Shown here piece after piece: positions 32,119-45,009 of a stretch of 64,000 bases of DNA. The stretch's first letter is position 1. The number at the start of each line of letters is the position of its first letter. Source of the DNA: Spongospora subterranea f. sp. subterranea (Eukaryota > Endomyxa: Phytomyxea > Phytomyxea > Plasmodiophorida); NCBI GenBank assembly GCA_049724395.1, contig JAUGWO010000107.1, positions 186,001 through 250,000 on the forward strand, given 5' to 3'. The notes beneath the pieces are model-generated. The model did no database searches. It saw only the letters and a program-made list of their open reading frames with translations, and was not told where the DNA came from. The translations under genes were made by a program, and so were the position numbers.

Positions 32119-34856
32119 CTAACCGTGTTCCAAACTTTGAAGTAACAAGTTGCTTTCCTCCAAGATATCCCTGAGAAACAGTCTAAGAAACGAAGATGAA
32201 TTGTATTTCAGCCGCCCCACAATAGTTCCGAGAACTAGCAAAGCCATGAACGTAGGTTTTTCTTTTCGATTAGACGAGAAGAACTGCGGACAGACTGAGA
32301 AACTGCAGTATTGAAGCGATTTGCTTGCGCTTACGGAGAACAATGTTCGGACGATCAATTCTAGAAGAGATAGCGTCTCATCATTTCGTGATTGATAATA
32401 TCTTCCAATATAGCAGATTGCGCTGACGAAAGTGTTAATACACAAAAAAATCAGTGAACGCGTATTGTACTTATGAACAAACACGATGTAGGCAGCATTC
32501 ACGGCAGAATTCGAATGATCTGCCCCAGCAGAGCTCATTTGTATGATCTATACGTAACTGTGTTACGTCTATGCCATTCCAATAATCGTGATACGTACAT
32601 CGCGTACAAATTCCAAAACGCTCTCCGAGGGATCCGTCATAGGCCGAGCACCACGTTTAGCCATCCAGTTGCTAAAAATTTTCATGGCAAGAACAAAATG
32701 TGTCGGCCCGCCATCGGATATGCACTCAGATAGTCTTCGTTTGATTGTAGGTCTCTCACATATATACACGCCATCTGGATGAACTTTGGAGACACAACGA
32801 ATAAAATTCTGATATATAAGAATTACCAGTCCGTACCTGCAGTAATCATTCGAAGAAGATCCAGAATAGGAAGAAGCTTTTCCAAAGGCCACTCGGACAT
32901 CAAGAAAGCGACAAGATCGGACATTTCAATAGTGAATTGGGATTTATCGACATGATACCGTTCGATAGTAGAAACAACCTGATCGAATACTTCCATTTGC
33001 CGCGCATCCAAAGCAGCTGCAGAATTAGATGACACAAAAGTAGCGTTACCGGTTTTGACAGCTCCATCAAGCTGTTTTGTGGATAATCTAACATATCAAA
33101 AGTTGAATTTTTGCGAAAAGAATACCACATGGGCCCTCAACATACTTTGAGTCAACTGAAAACCCCTCACATTTCCAAGCAGGAATCATGTGCAGAGTTG
33201 TAGCATTTGTATGCTCTTCTTGCGATAACCTTGCAACTGGGTTTGCGAGAGGAGTTAAGTAGGATATAATTTGCGGTAGAGCATCTTGTCCGAGACCGTA
33301 TCTTGTGCAAAACGTGCGCGCTACTACATTAGGGTCGTCGGATACGTTGAAGCCCAGTTTTACAGGAGGTGCCCCTTCATGGACGACAACATCGACGATC
33401 TAAATTTTTTAAAAATTTGGATCAGGTAGATGAGGAATGGAAAGGGTAATGCTAACATGGTCGTACTCGACACCATCCAAGACTGGCCGCGCAGCAGAAC
33501 CCAAAGCAGCGCCAATCTATTGGAAAGTACACTTTGAGCGTGTTTGACAAAAATAAATACCATTTCAGATACCTCTTGCCATGCTGCACCATCTTGGTCC
33601 CATTGAAACACTGTTGGCCCCTTGTTCTCAAAGTTGACAATAATTATTTGGCCAGGATGTTCACCAGGGCTTTGCAGCGCCGAAACAGGCCGCAATTGAG
33701 AAGGGTCTAAAGTTTGCATGCTACAACAAGAATCGGTAAACTGCGAGAAAATCGATCAACTCTAGAGCGTACTTTGACGATTCGCTAAGTCTAATGAGTT
33801 CCACGTAAGATGCGCGTTCGCTTTCATCGGCAAGTCTGCTTGCACATTTTGACCATATACGAATAGCCCCATCGCTGCAAGATGTTACAAAGTCGGAGTT
33901 CGACAAAGCCGCGACGTCTCTAACAGAGGATGGATGGCGAACTGCCTGTTCAATCGTCCCGTCTTGCCCAATTACGCGCGCAAATCCGTCTTCCCCCACA
34001 GAGACGATCATTTCGGACAACGGGAGCAGTGCGATACCATACACAAACGAATCGGCGTTTTGAGTAGGCGGATGGGCAAAAACAGACATGACACAGGTGA
34101 TTGGCGGCCCAAGTGTCCAAACTTTAACAAAACCATCATTTGCACACGATGCTAAACCGAGCGGATGGCGTATCACTTTGCGAATGATATCTATGACATG
34201 GTTTAGATGCACCTCGGATTACAGAAAAAAACCAATACGCTGATGGGCATTGTCGTTTTGAGCAATGCAAACGCCGTTTCGCCATAATCTTATAACACCA
34301 CGGCTTCTATTACCGCTCGCAGTGCAAACTTCACCAGTCAAAAGACTGCAAACTTCTACACCGAATTCATGACCTTCCAATTTATGAAAAACCTGCTGTT
34401 TCCGCCAAACTATTGCGGTTCCGTCTTGACTACCGGTGATGACGTCGCCATTGGATACTTGAGCGACGCTATTCACCGGTTTAGAATGACCGATCAATTG
34501 ACCAAGTCTCGATCCATTTGTTGACCAAATAACAGCTCTGCCATCAGTACCGCCGCTAACAAAAGTCCCACGTGTGTGCTTACATATCGCAAGAAGTAAA
34601 CCTGGATTGACTCCATGCAATCTCTGATTATCAAATATACGGTTCTGTCTCCTAGGATGATGATTTAGGATTGACATCAATCCCAGACGTGTAAACTTTA
34701 CCAAGAATTTCCTGTCGATCGTGAAAACAAGGTGACGACCCCTTCAGTAGTAGATGCTACAAAGTTATCATCATCATCAATAGAGACACAGCGTGCCGGT
34801 CCAGAAATATGGGCCTGGAAAGACAGATCATAATCTGTTTGATAATCTGTGTCCAT
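32119..34856 (-). CDS. DOA1: PLAA / Doa1 (Ufd3), ubiquitin-binding Cdc48 cofactor
   Basis: A multi-exon gene from ATG 34856. Doa1/PLAA binds ubiquitin and Cdc48 and directs ubiquitylated cargo in endosomal sorting, ribophagy and organelle quality control. The N-terminal propeller shows LSFQAHISGPARCVSIDDDD, TFVSGGTDGRAVIWSTNGSR, LIGHSKPVNSVAQVSNGDVI, DGTAIVWRKQQVFHKLEGHE and SSVRDVAALSNSDFVTSCSD with GAIRIWSKC. The PFU domain is in 33360-33719 (HPGQIIIVNFENKGPTVFQW, then WQEVSEMV). The C-terminal PUL armadillo domain includes SDLVAFLMSEWPLEKLLPIL, LAMKIFSNWMAKRGARPMTD and TLSLLELIVRTLFS. All three domains are in family order. It is head-to-head with eIF4G, about 1 kb apart. Confidence 0.9.
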
Positions 34857-35845
34857 CGATAGCAGTGCCAATATATTGTAGGCGAAATGATAGGCTGAAC
34901 CGGTGATGGATATCCGCACTTATGTACAGTGACTATGGGCGGTATAAAACTGGGATATGAAACAGACCAGAGTCCTCAAGACTGATCCGCTGACTGGAAT
35001 CATCATCTCCAGCAAAACCTGAACTTGAACTTCTGCTCCTGCGGAAACAACGCTCAACCATGTCATTAGCTGGTGGGAGGTTGCCACTGAGGTCTTCTGA
35101 GCTAAATGTTCATGGCTAGTCGCTGAAGTCGTGGAACTGGGCAAGCTCAACTCGATTGTTTTCATGATCGACCAATCGGGTTTGAGTTACTGTAATTTTT
35201 CACGGCTTATTCATGAGGCGGTTCCTCGGCAAATACGTACTGTGTTTTTTCAGGGAAAGACTTTATAAATGTTCTCCACCCTCTAAATATGAATACAATT
35301 TTGCGCGCCTCCGTCACTTTATGCCTAAGTACTGCCTCGCCGACGCCTGGTAGTAACGGATGTACGACGGTTTCTGTTTAAGTTTCCGACGCACACTTTG
35401 TCTGATATGGAAATAAGATGGCTTTTGATTACTTAACGTAATTTCAACTAACCACTATGAGGAGATTATCGAAAATCAGGCGTATTGCAGAAGTATTCAA
35501 AGACAGTGGGTAGTCAAACCGATTAAAAACGGCTACGATTCTTCACGTCACCCGTGAAAGTGAAAAAAGTGTTTTGTTAATGCTGTTTGGCTGGCATCTA
35601 CCTTTCATGAGCATATTACGACTACAGCATGCATATTCTGGTGTGTATGACTAGTACGGTGGATCCCTGTGACTTGTCTGACCCGCGCAATGCATCAGTT
35701 ACGCGACTCGTCCTCCTTTAGTTGATTATGAAATAGTGAAATACGCACATAATCAGTGAGCAACTTCCTTTCAGTATCTCAACCTTTATTGAACGTACCC
35801 GAATAACGGCGCCGATCGGGCGGCGACTACTGTTTAGGAGTGTCC
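34857..35845. other. Head-to-head intergenic region between PLAA and eIF4G
   Basis: Nearly 1 kb without a convincing gene. A minus frame at 34920-35165 is Ser/Thr-rich and lacks a family. This probably carries the two promoters and the eIF4G leader. Confidence 0.45.
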
Positions 35846-38800
35846 ATGGTGGACCATCACCGTCCAAAACAAGGACGGGGAAGCGGTAGAGTTGGGTCCC
35901 AACCTGGAGGTCAATCCGATTCTCGATCTACAATTAAGACTCCGACGGCACATGAACCTTCTTCCCTGACTCAGCCGAACCCCATTCGTATAGCGAAATG
36001 AATCAAATTGTGACGCAAATGTACTTACACTATGCTGTAGGTGGCCAAGTGTCAGCGTCATCGGACATGCCAGGTCCCTTTAGAACACGGTCAACGCCTC
36101 CAACTACTGCACCAGCTCATAGCGATGGTCCGATGCAACCCAGATTTACGCCGCATAAATCTAATGGGCCACCGATAATGTCGTCCTTGCCTGTTTTTGT
36201 TACGCCTCCAGGAAATATGCATCATAGACAATTTCAGCAGATGTACAGCATGTATACAGGGCAATACGCACCCGAAATGTACCAATCTTCTTTATATCAT
36301 CACCAACCTCCCGGTCGTGGATACCCCCCTAATTATATCCAGCAACCTAACCGTATGGCGCAACCACAACCCCGACCTGTAAAAAGAGCCTCAAAGGCAT
36401 TGCAAATTGTCGATCCAGCGACCGGAAAGCCAATTGTTGTCGAATCCTCGACAGATAAATCCTCCCATACATCCGTAAATGGGGGTTCAAATCAAGATAC
36501 CCAATCCGTTGCTGCATCAAGCCAAACGGTCTCTGCTAATTTGACGTCGTCTAGACCAAATGAGTCTATAAATCACTGCCCAGTTGTGAGCGCAAACCTG
36601 ATGCCAACGTCTCAGCCATCGGCCACCTTGGTTTCTCCCTCTCAAGTCAATGCAGCTCTGGTTCTATCTAGCTCAAAGCAAAACATGTCACACAATTCGA
36701 ATATGTCATCGAGAAGCTCAAGTTCCCATCGTCCAGGCACATCATCCAGCGAATGTTCGCAACACAAACAAGCTGGTTCTACCGATGACCTCTCCGAAAA
36801 ATCAGAGTCATCGATATCACCGAACCATGCAAATGAATGCGATATGCCCTCTCACTTAGATATGTCTGTTGTCGTTTGTCCAAAGAAGTCTATTGATTCT
36901 TTGGAGCCTACATCAATTGCTCCAACCAATTCATCAAAAAGTAATAACTCTGACCTAATCTCGGGAACCCCCGGGTCACCCGAAATGGAAGGGCGCCCTC
37001 AATCGGAAATGGGAAATATTTGTTCGAACCTCAAACCAGACTTCGACTCCACGTTAGAATGTCGAGAAACAAGCCACCCTGTTCCGCCAGAAAGTAGGCC
37101 GACAAACGCAGCGTTGAGCTGTACCACTGCATCTGAACAAGAGAAAACAAGCGATTCTATTTCGCAGGAACCAGGCGAGAAATACGCTTCATCTTGCGAT
37201 CATTCACGATCGCAGTCGCAGCAGTCTACTGAAGGAATTAACACAGACACATTGATTTCTCAGACAGTTCAGAATTTAGAGGACGTTTCTTCTGACCATG
37301 AAGTGATTGAAATGGAGCCTTCTGAATCAATCCACAAAATGATCCCAGATATAGTGCAAACTGTAGCCCGCGCGTACACCCTTTTTGAAATGATAACTTT
37401 TAGCAGACATTGTGATGGTGCATTACCTTCAGGCATATCGCTTGATTCTCACTGTCTGAAGCATTCTGGCAACGCAAATGTCAATGGATTCAGTCAAAGC
37501 TTCAATAATTCACGAGGTTTCCAGAACGCTGAGTCTCGACGCCCTAATCGGGCAAGCGCAGGATTTCGCAATGCATTCGGATCCGACTCTAGTTCTCGCA
37601 GGTCGTTTCGCCCCGACGATAAGCACGGTATTGTTCGAATTATTTCAATCATTTGTTTTCAGTTTCTGACAGGCCATGAAATAGATCGAGGGACATCGGA
37701 TAAGTTTGGTGATTCCAACAACCAAGGCAAATATGACAAGGTTCATTACTCCAAAAAGTCTTCAACTCGTGGAGGTGGTTTCGCTCGACAAGATCAAAAT
37801 GAGCGTGCTTCCAATCTCAATTATGTGGAACCTTTGAAAAAGAGCGCCACACGATGGACTCCTAAACAGGTATTGTAGTTGCTTACTTATAAGCTGCGCT
37901 CACCAGTGTTTATTTTTTCAATTCAGCAAGCAGGCACAGACGAAGATGTTTTGAAAAGAAAAATCAAATCTGTTTTGAACAAGTTGACACTCGATAAATT
38001 CGATGTCCTAAGCTCACAATTCCTCTCTTTAGTCAAAGAAAGGGTGTCGACAATGGCTCATCTTAAATTGGTTGTCAAACTAATTTTTGACAAAGCTCTC
38101 TCAGAACCCACGTTTGTGAAAATGTACTCTAGTCTTTGCGTTTCAATTTCTGAGGATATGCCGGAATTTAACGATGAGGAAAACGAGCCAACTCATGAAA
38201 ACAAAAAAGCACAAACTTTTAAACGGCTTCTTTTGAATCAATGCCAACAAGAATTTGAGCGAGGCACTGCCTTCAACATTGATCCAACTGAGGACGAGGA
38301 AAGTCGAGAGGAAAGTCTAAAGCATCAGAAAAGAAGATTTCTTGGCAATGTTCGATTTATTGGAGAACTCTTCAAAGATTCAATGCTTGCTGAACGAATC
38401 ATGCATACCTGCATCTATCATTTTCTTCAAGTTTGGGTACTTTCAATAGCGGTCTTCCTCTATTTTAATGTTTGTACCAGGAGGCCAATGAACCCGTTGA
38501 AGAAGATATCGAAGCATTATGCAAGCTGTTAGCTACAATTGGGAAAAAGTTCGATAGACTGCAAGCAAAAAACCACATTGTAACTTATTCCTGATCATCG
38601 TCTGGCACTTTTAACCATGGTCCAGGATTCGTACTTTGCCAGGATGCATAATATGTCGAAAAATACGGCTCTGTCTGCACGTGCGAGGTTCATGCTTTTA
38701 GATACGATGGATCTACGAAGCTCCGACTGGCAGCCTCGAAGGAAAGAAGTTGAAGCCAAAACAATCGATAAATTTGCGTGAAGCCATGGAGCGTGAGGCT

Positions 38801-40591
38801 CAAGAAAAGGTAAAAAACCATCCGTCTTGCGTCTTTTGATTGCCAACAGAGCGCCATTAGCTTATTCGCAGTAATACTCGTGGAGGAAGATTTGATTCAT
38901 ATTCAAGTCGCATGGCAACCAGAGTCGTTCCTCGCCTGGCACGTCAGGTTAGTGTCGATCGTAATCCAAAAATAACGATGTAATCGGTTATAGGCGAATT
39001 CTGATCGTTCAAATTGTTCGACGTCTCGCGGCGCTCCAGATGTTCACGAAAGTCGCAGAACACTTATGACGGAAGTGCGCCCTTCTAACCATGACGGTGA
39101 CGTTTTACAACCACTAAAAGCTCAGGTAATATGAACAAGTAGACCCAGTGCCTTGCTTTTCTGATCTGATTCAAAGAGAGCAATTCCAAAGCTCTGCTGT
39201 GATCGCCCAGTTGCTGCAGTGGCTTCGTCCACAAGCCACGCTTCTTATTCTAGCAAGACAAAACAGTATCCCGATCAAGTTGAGTCTGTGATCAAGGATT
39301 ACCTCAACAACCCAGGAGGTCTACCAGAAATTCGTGAAGTGTTACTTTCCATGGACTGGGACTTAGGGGCTAAGAATAAAGCGACTGTTTTCAAGGTTCG
39401 ATTGCAGTTATCTTTCAATATTGTATGGTTTTAATTCATTTGTACAGGCGCTCAATATTGGCTTGGAGCATAAGGATGCTGACAGAGATAATATTGTTAC
39501 ACTGCTCGCTTATCTTAACTCCGAAAATGTGATCTCATCGAATGACGTAATGGCAGGGTTTTATGACATGATTGAATTTTTGACTGATGTCATGTGCGAT
39601 GTTCCTCACGCCCCTGAATGTCTCGGATCTATATACGGAAATTTGATTAGCGAGGTTAGTCCTGGTAACCATAATTAAAATTGTTAGATGATGCTCTTTA
39701 GGGACTTTTGTCCATCGATTCCCTTGCAAGAGTGGCTTTTGTTGATCAGATAAATAGTGGGTCAATAGGGCGTTTTGTTTGCAATGTTCTTCAAACCGTT
39801 GAAGCTGCTCAGGTTTGCCCCGCACTATATGTAGTCAATATTTCGTGACGCCTTTTGCTGATAATAGGGTTCTTCCGCTGCAAGCAAAATCGTGGGCGAC
39901 AGTCTATTTGACTTGCATATATTTTTGAGGCAACCTTTTCGTGACGATCCCTCAGACTTCGTCAAAAATCAAGGGCTTTGTAGTATTCTTCCTCAATTCA
40001 AATTGGTGGAAGAAATGAGGAATTTTTTGAAAGACGACCTTGTTATGTCGGACCTTCATGAATGGATTGGCAATGCTCTTGGCGAAAACCCGAAGCATGC
40101 AACGGCCTCCATTATTGCCAGGACACTTCTAGAACATTGCGTTCTTCCTTCATTCGCAAATTTTGAATGCGATGCAGTGTGTAAAAGTAAACTGTTTTTA
40201 CATTCTGCTAACTCTTCTTATTTTACAGACATGCGCGAGCTCAAAAGATGTAATTGCAAGCGAAAAACGTTTAATTGAAGAGTTCGCTCCATTATTTATT
40301 CACATATTGCCGTACTTGCGACATCCTGATTCGCTTTTGTCCGAAGTGCATAAGTTCTGTTTTGCCTTAAGGTTTCCTCCAGGTAAAAAATCAGCCGGGA
40401 TGAGAATGACTTTGCTTAGCTGCTCTCCGTATTTAGGGTTATCTTTACGGCTCTTCAAAATCCTATTAGACTTACGAATCTTACCACCTCAAGCATTTGA
40501 GACGTGGAGAAAAGAAGATCGGATTTGGCTGGACAAATCAAGGATTTTGGAAACCGTTTCCGAGTTTTTAGATCAGGTTTCCTGTCAATGA
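35846..40591 (+). CDS. Translation initiation factor eIF4G with MIF4G, MA3 and W2-like domains
   Basis: Scaffold of the cap-binding complex eIF4F. The start is ATG 35846 (MVDHHRPKQGRGSGRVGSQP); a GTATAG...CTGTAG intron (about 35991-36039) joins to GQVSASSDMPGPF. A long Ser/Pro/Gln-rich N-terminus with a PAB-binding-like region (KALQIVDPATGKPIVVES) leads to ARAYTLFEMITFSRHC and ALPSGI, a candidate eIF4E-binding YxxxxL-type segment. ATRWTPKQ precedes the MIF4G domain (LKRKIKSVLNKLTLDKFDVL; FDKALSEPTFVKMYSSLCVS; RFLGNVRFIGELFKDSMLAE), which binds eIF4A. Then follow an MA3 domain (VIKDYLNNPGGLPEIREVLL onward) and a C-terminal helical repeat ending LRILPPQAFETWRKEDRIWL, W2-like. At least nine introns. 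Yeast eIF4G stops after MIF4G, so this is the longer animal/plant-like layout. Confidence 0.9.
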
Positions 40592-40754
40592 TGTCGTAGC
40601 ATAATAAACTGATTTCGGCTTATTTCCAAGTTTCCAAATTTGTCCGATACCGGAGCGATGTTAATCTCTTTCTTTTAATAGATAAAAGTCGTACTAAAGC
40701 GATCTTCAATCAGATTGTGTCACAAACTGATCAATTGTAAGTTCAGGGAGCATC

Positions 40755-41520
40755 ATGAATACCCGTATATCGAACCGAAGTCGGGGTATTTCACGTCAGG
40801 AATCAAGTTTAAAGATTATACATTTCAATGTGATTTACGTGTCCGCTCAATGCCCAAATACTCTTGGAAATAATATAACCAAATCGGGACCTGGGTCCGG
40901 TTATTGGAGTACTAATTCCGTTCGTGATCAGCGTGTCATTTGCGAGCTGGAATATCCATGCCTTTTAGGTATTTTACTACCGGATTTGTAACTCTCTTGA
41001 TGAGTGACCGTGCTCGTATTCTTTGCTCAACAGGGTTTTTGACAATATCCAACAAATCTTCATCATGCGCTTCTATGTCGATCAGTTTGGTGAATAAACC
41101 TAGCGAATGGATAACTGTTCAAAAGCCATGTCGTCTTCCTCATAATAAGGTTGTGACCATGAGATCTGGATATATGCCTGCACGATTTTTTCAAATTACA
41201 TGTCAGCGTGGAGCTCCTATCTCCATCAATTAGTAAGTATTTCAGTTTTCATGTGGGAAAACCACTCTGATGTGATTGACATGTGCAGCTGTCAAGCAAT
41301 GGGAATACCATTGATAACGGCGAACTTTCAATTTGGCGCCGGACTGAGACAGATGATGATCGAAAGACCGATCCGAAATTTCTACAACCCAGTAATGCCC
41401 GAAGCCAGAGAAGCCGATCTGATTCAGGGAATGATCGCGAAACATCAACGTAAGAAGAACGTGCACAGAAAAGTCATTCAAGAGCACACGGCCAGATACG
41501 AATGGCCAACTGGATTGTGA
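40755..41520 (+). CDS. Possible discoidin (F5/8 type C)-like protein
   Basis: Three exons join in phase. Exon 1 begins MNTRISNRSRGIS and reads VIYVSAQCPNTLGNNI, GSGYWSTNSVRDQRVICELE. A GTATTT...CAACAG intron leads to GFLTISNKSSSCASMSISLV and MPARFFQITCQRGAPISINY. A 56-nt GTAAGT...TGCAG intron (41233-41288) leads to a basic C-terminus ending ARYEWPTGL. Ordered features such as W-S-T at the ligand loop, VICELE and ARFFQITCQ resemble the discoidin beta-sandwich seen in muskelin and XRCC1 N-terminal domains. About 200 residues. No close family is recognised, and the similarity is only by pattern. It ends 54 bases before the convergent methyltransferase. Confidence 0.45.
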
Positions 41521-41573
41521 GACACATTCTCGGGACTACCGAATTCATAGAGTTTCTGAAAAGCACGAGTTTA

Positions 41574-42454
41574 TCAATTCTTTCTTAATATATACATATA
41601 ATGATATTGCTCTGGTGTATCGTTCTCATATGGCTGTTTCGGCTTATCTATTGTAATTGTCGATTCCAGAGAACACCCTGGAACGGCCTGAAAATATCGT
41701 ATACGAGTCTTGGGTGCACCAAACGAGATACAGATATAAACCCCTCCTATGAGGTTGCTGGTCAACATTTTTGAAGTAAAACTCAATATGGAAGGCAGAT
41801 GAACCTTTTTTCAAAACACGATGCACCTGCTTGACCATTAGCGTGACTTCTGTCATGGCATCTTCGCCACATACAAGACAATCCAGAGTCCCTGAATATG
41901 TGCTGTGAAATCAAAATATCGATGTGTTTCAAATACTGACCTTTGTCCAAAACAATATCGAACGACGATTCGTCAAATTTCAGTGATCGCACATCCATGG
42001 TAAGATCTAGTAAAAAATAATTTAAAAGTGTTTATGACGCTTGATGGTCTATAAGGGAACAATACACTTCATCTCGCTCAACAATTTGTGTTTCGTGTTC
42101 ATGAGATCGATTATAGACCTGCACGAGTCGATGTTAACGACGTGTATTGCCCCATCTCGATATAAGCCTTCCCCTAGTCCTGAATTAAAACTGATCGTCA
42201 AACGCGGCGATAAACTCCCTCCCAGACCGTACTGGAATTGCCACAGCCAATGTGAAGTATGGCTTGATTTGAGGGATCAGTTATATAGTTCGCTAGATGT
42301 GGTTTTAGTGAGCCGTAGTTCTGATACCATTCGAATGCATCAGGTTCTCTATATTGTCATCAATACCAGTCGAATTGGTGGAAACTATGGGCTATCCAGT
42401 GTACTTCTCATATCTCTTCTCCCAATAGGATTGCAGGTTGTAATCCGAGCACAT
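41574..42454 (-). CDS. Class I SAM methyltransferase, EEF1AKMT4/METTL13-like
   Basis: Five exons in phase. The start is ATG 42454 (MCSDYNLQSYWEKRYEKEPD), the usual YW..RY opening, then FEWYQNYGSLKPHL. The SAM-binding motif I, ILHIGCGNSS, is split by an intron at its end. Then come HVVNIDSCRSIIDLMNTKH (motif II), MDVRSLKFDESSFDIVLDKG (motif III/IV), GTLDCLVCGEDAMTEV, VHRVLKKGGVYICISFGAPK and a C-terminus ending HYMYILRKN. The order and the D-K-G-T-L-D signature match the eEF1A-lysine methyltransferase 4 / ECE2-fusion and METTL13 N-terminal family. About 230 residues. The substrate is inferred from family only. Two exons split exactly at glycine codons, with good GTCAGT and GTACAC donors. Confidence 0.88.
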
Positions 42455-43342
42455 TTAGAAAGAACCGGATCTGAGTCGACCTTATTATAGGCTGGAATGG
42501 CTGGACGGGTGTTCAAGACCAAGGTTTAGAGAACTACCGATCTGACCCAATCTGGCTGGACTGTTTGATGTGCTGGTTCAAGTCTATAACTCGCTCCTTC
42601 TGTGAAGGATATGTAGAAATTGGCTCCTTGACACACCAGATTTATGTCAAACGCCTTTTGCACCAAATTGCATATCATTCCGCAACATGGCAATCCTCAT
42701 CATTCCAAAGTGGAGCGCAGCTTAATTAGGGCATCTGTCATATACGTAATAGCTCTTTAGTAAACAAGCTTAATCGAAATCAAATGCTGTCGAAGTTGAG
42801 ATAGATACAATAGAAAAATATCGTGCACTAGATCAACCGGTCTCGTTCAAACACATCTACAACTGATGTGCCAAACACCAATGTAGTTGATGTGCCATCC
42901 GACGTTGTATTCTTCATTTCGAAGATAATTATATGGAGATTGCGGTAGTATTTACTGTTTTGACAGTGACCTTGCCGTGGCGGTCTTTTTTCGGACTTTC
43001 AAATGCCGAAGGCGACAGAGATACCTTGATCAGCGATCATTTCTATATCGATGTTGGCGATCAACTTGCTCACTTCTGATAAGGTATGGAAATGAGTTGA
43101 CAGATTTAGCGTTGAAATGATGACAACCGATGCACCACCACTGTTCGAGAATTATTTTATAGTTCTGATGAGCGTACATATCGTTTACTGATATTTTCTG
43201 CTTTGTTCATATGCCAGTTTCTGTATAACAATTGATATTGATGGTTTCTCATCTATAGGTTTAATAGCATCTTTCGTAATCGATCTCAGCCTATGTCAAT
43301 AAACATCACCCAATGTTCTAAATTGAAACCTCGTCTCGTTTA
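42455..43342. other. Region without a clear gene
   Basis: About 890 bases upstream of the methyltransferase; AT-rich with no recognised frame. It is the left part of a repeat-rich, gene-poor stretch extending to about 46.2 kb. Confidence 0.4.
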
Positions 43343-43797
43343 ATGTTGGATCGATGTTCGAGAGCCTCTACCGTCGAACATTCTTGGTTTTCTTTCAATG
43401 ACAAATCATTATCATCTCACAATCGCTTGTTGACGTCGTGTTTGCGTTTAAACCTTGTTTTGGAGTTGCTCTTTGTTCTGCTCAACCAGTGCGATCATCT
43501 TCGTTTTGGTTCCTTCTTTGATAGTATTGACCCAATGTCAGTCTAATCTTGATGTCGTGTCGGGTGCTCGGTATGACGACAGACCTAGCACCTCCAGGTT
43601 GGCGACACCTGATAAGTTTGACGGAAATCGAGGGGAATTCCGAGCCTTTTTTAACCAATAAGCCTCAATCGTCAGCCTACCAGCAAACAGCAATTGGACA
43701 GATAGCGACCGAGTCGGCTACGCCATCAGTTTACTCAAGGGACCGGCGTTTTAATAGGATGTTGAATATCACTGCTGTACTATCGTATATAAACTGA
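43343..43797 (+). mobile_element. Decayed LTR-retrotransposon (Ty3/Gypsy-like) gag fragment
   Basis: A plus-strand segment near 43600-43660 encodes ATPDKFDGNRGEFRAFFNQ, a pattern typical of Ty3/Gypsy-type Gag proteins (P-x-x-F-D-G...FR-x-F). Only a piece of the capsid region can be recognised. No protease, reverse transcriptase or paired LTRs were identified, so the family call is tentative. It is a broken, old fossil. Confidence 0.4.
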
Positions 43798-44043
43798 GAT
43801 TGCTTGAGGTTTAAAGTCTGTTTGTTTCTTATTTTCTTCGTGTAATCAGCTTTGGTTGATTACATATAAACATTTTGCTCTTTGTTTTTGTTTTCATATT
43901 GTCTTTGTTGGGTTGTTGCTCTTGTTTTTCAGGAATTACCGTTGCAGTTAGAGTTACTTACCTGTCAAACTTGTTCTTCTGCGTCAACATTTTCGTCAAA
44001 ACGAAATTTTTTGCATTCATAATCCACCTCTCGCGGCTTCATT

Positions 44044-44270
44044 CATAATATAATTGGCATGTGCGGTTTGATTATCGTCATTGATGAGTTGATTGTACAT
44101 GTTTCTTAGGTTTTTTATTTTCTTCATAATGTAATTTGCATGTGTTGTTGAATTATCGTCATTGATGAGTTGATTGTGCATGTTTCTTAGGGTTTTATAT
44201 TTTTTTCATAATGTAATTTGCATGTGTTGTTCAATTATCGTCATTGATGAGTTGATTGTACATGATGTTT
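44044..44270. repeat. Tandem repeat, 81-82-bp unit, about 2.8 copies
   Basis: CATAATRTAATTKGCATGTG recurs at 44044, 44125 and about 44207. Each is followed by AATTATCGTCATTGATGAGT and TTGATTGTRCATGTTTCTTA. The copies differ by a few substitutions and single-base length changes, so they are older than the 90-bp repeat at 10.9 kb. Confidence 0.9.
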
Positions 44271-45009
44271 GTCAAATTCTGCTTCTTTCTACATTCACGC
44301 GGCTGTTTTTGTACCTATATGTTTTGTCCTGGTTCGCTGTAGTGTTTAGTCATCTCCAAACAAGAGAAGCGTTGTTGCTGGCTGTGCCCACTGTCATCAT
44401 CATCATCATCACAATTGACCTTACTGAATTCACATTGTCAAGGTTTTCCACTCCTCATTCCTATCAGTACACTTGCCTGTTCTTCTCTGTTCATGTTTTA
44501 GGCGAACGGATTATCCGGTTTTCTACTCTGTGTTTGCAAAGGAAATTGCTGATTCCCTTCCTCACCCCTGCCATCCCTCAATTGCACTACACTACAAAAT
44601 AGGAGTACGCCGGTACCTTCTATTCTGTCATTTTTGGGCGTATCAGATTCATATTCATCCCGCTTTGTCTGGTTGATGAACCAATAGAAATTCTGGGTTT
44701 AACGAGATACAGCAGGGTGAAGAAAGTGATCGATCTGCATTGGCCGAGGTCGAGTGCGCAAATCCCAGTGAACACCAGTTTTTAATATTTCAGCTCCAGG
44801 ATAGCAATTCTTTTGAAGTCGGTTCTCACTTTCAGGTCTATTGTCGAAGCGAAACAAGCATAAGAGAGGTCGAGAATGAGCTTGGAGCGAGGTTTGAAGT
44901 TACCCTCAGGTTTGGTCCATCGACTGCGCTCGGGTACAAGCCCAGTACAAGCAGGTCTCAACATGTACAACTACACGACAAATCTGGAGTCGATTAAACG
45001 CATTCTAAA
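44271..45009. other. T-rich repeat-region sequence, no clear gene
   Basis: Continuation of the gene-poor stretch. Open frames at 44473-44676 and 44740-44997 have no recognised family; the second (QDSNSFEVGSHFQVYCRSET) might be element-derived. A CAT/TCA trinucleotide run lies at 44395-44410. Confidence 0.35.
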
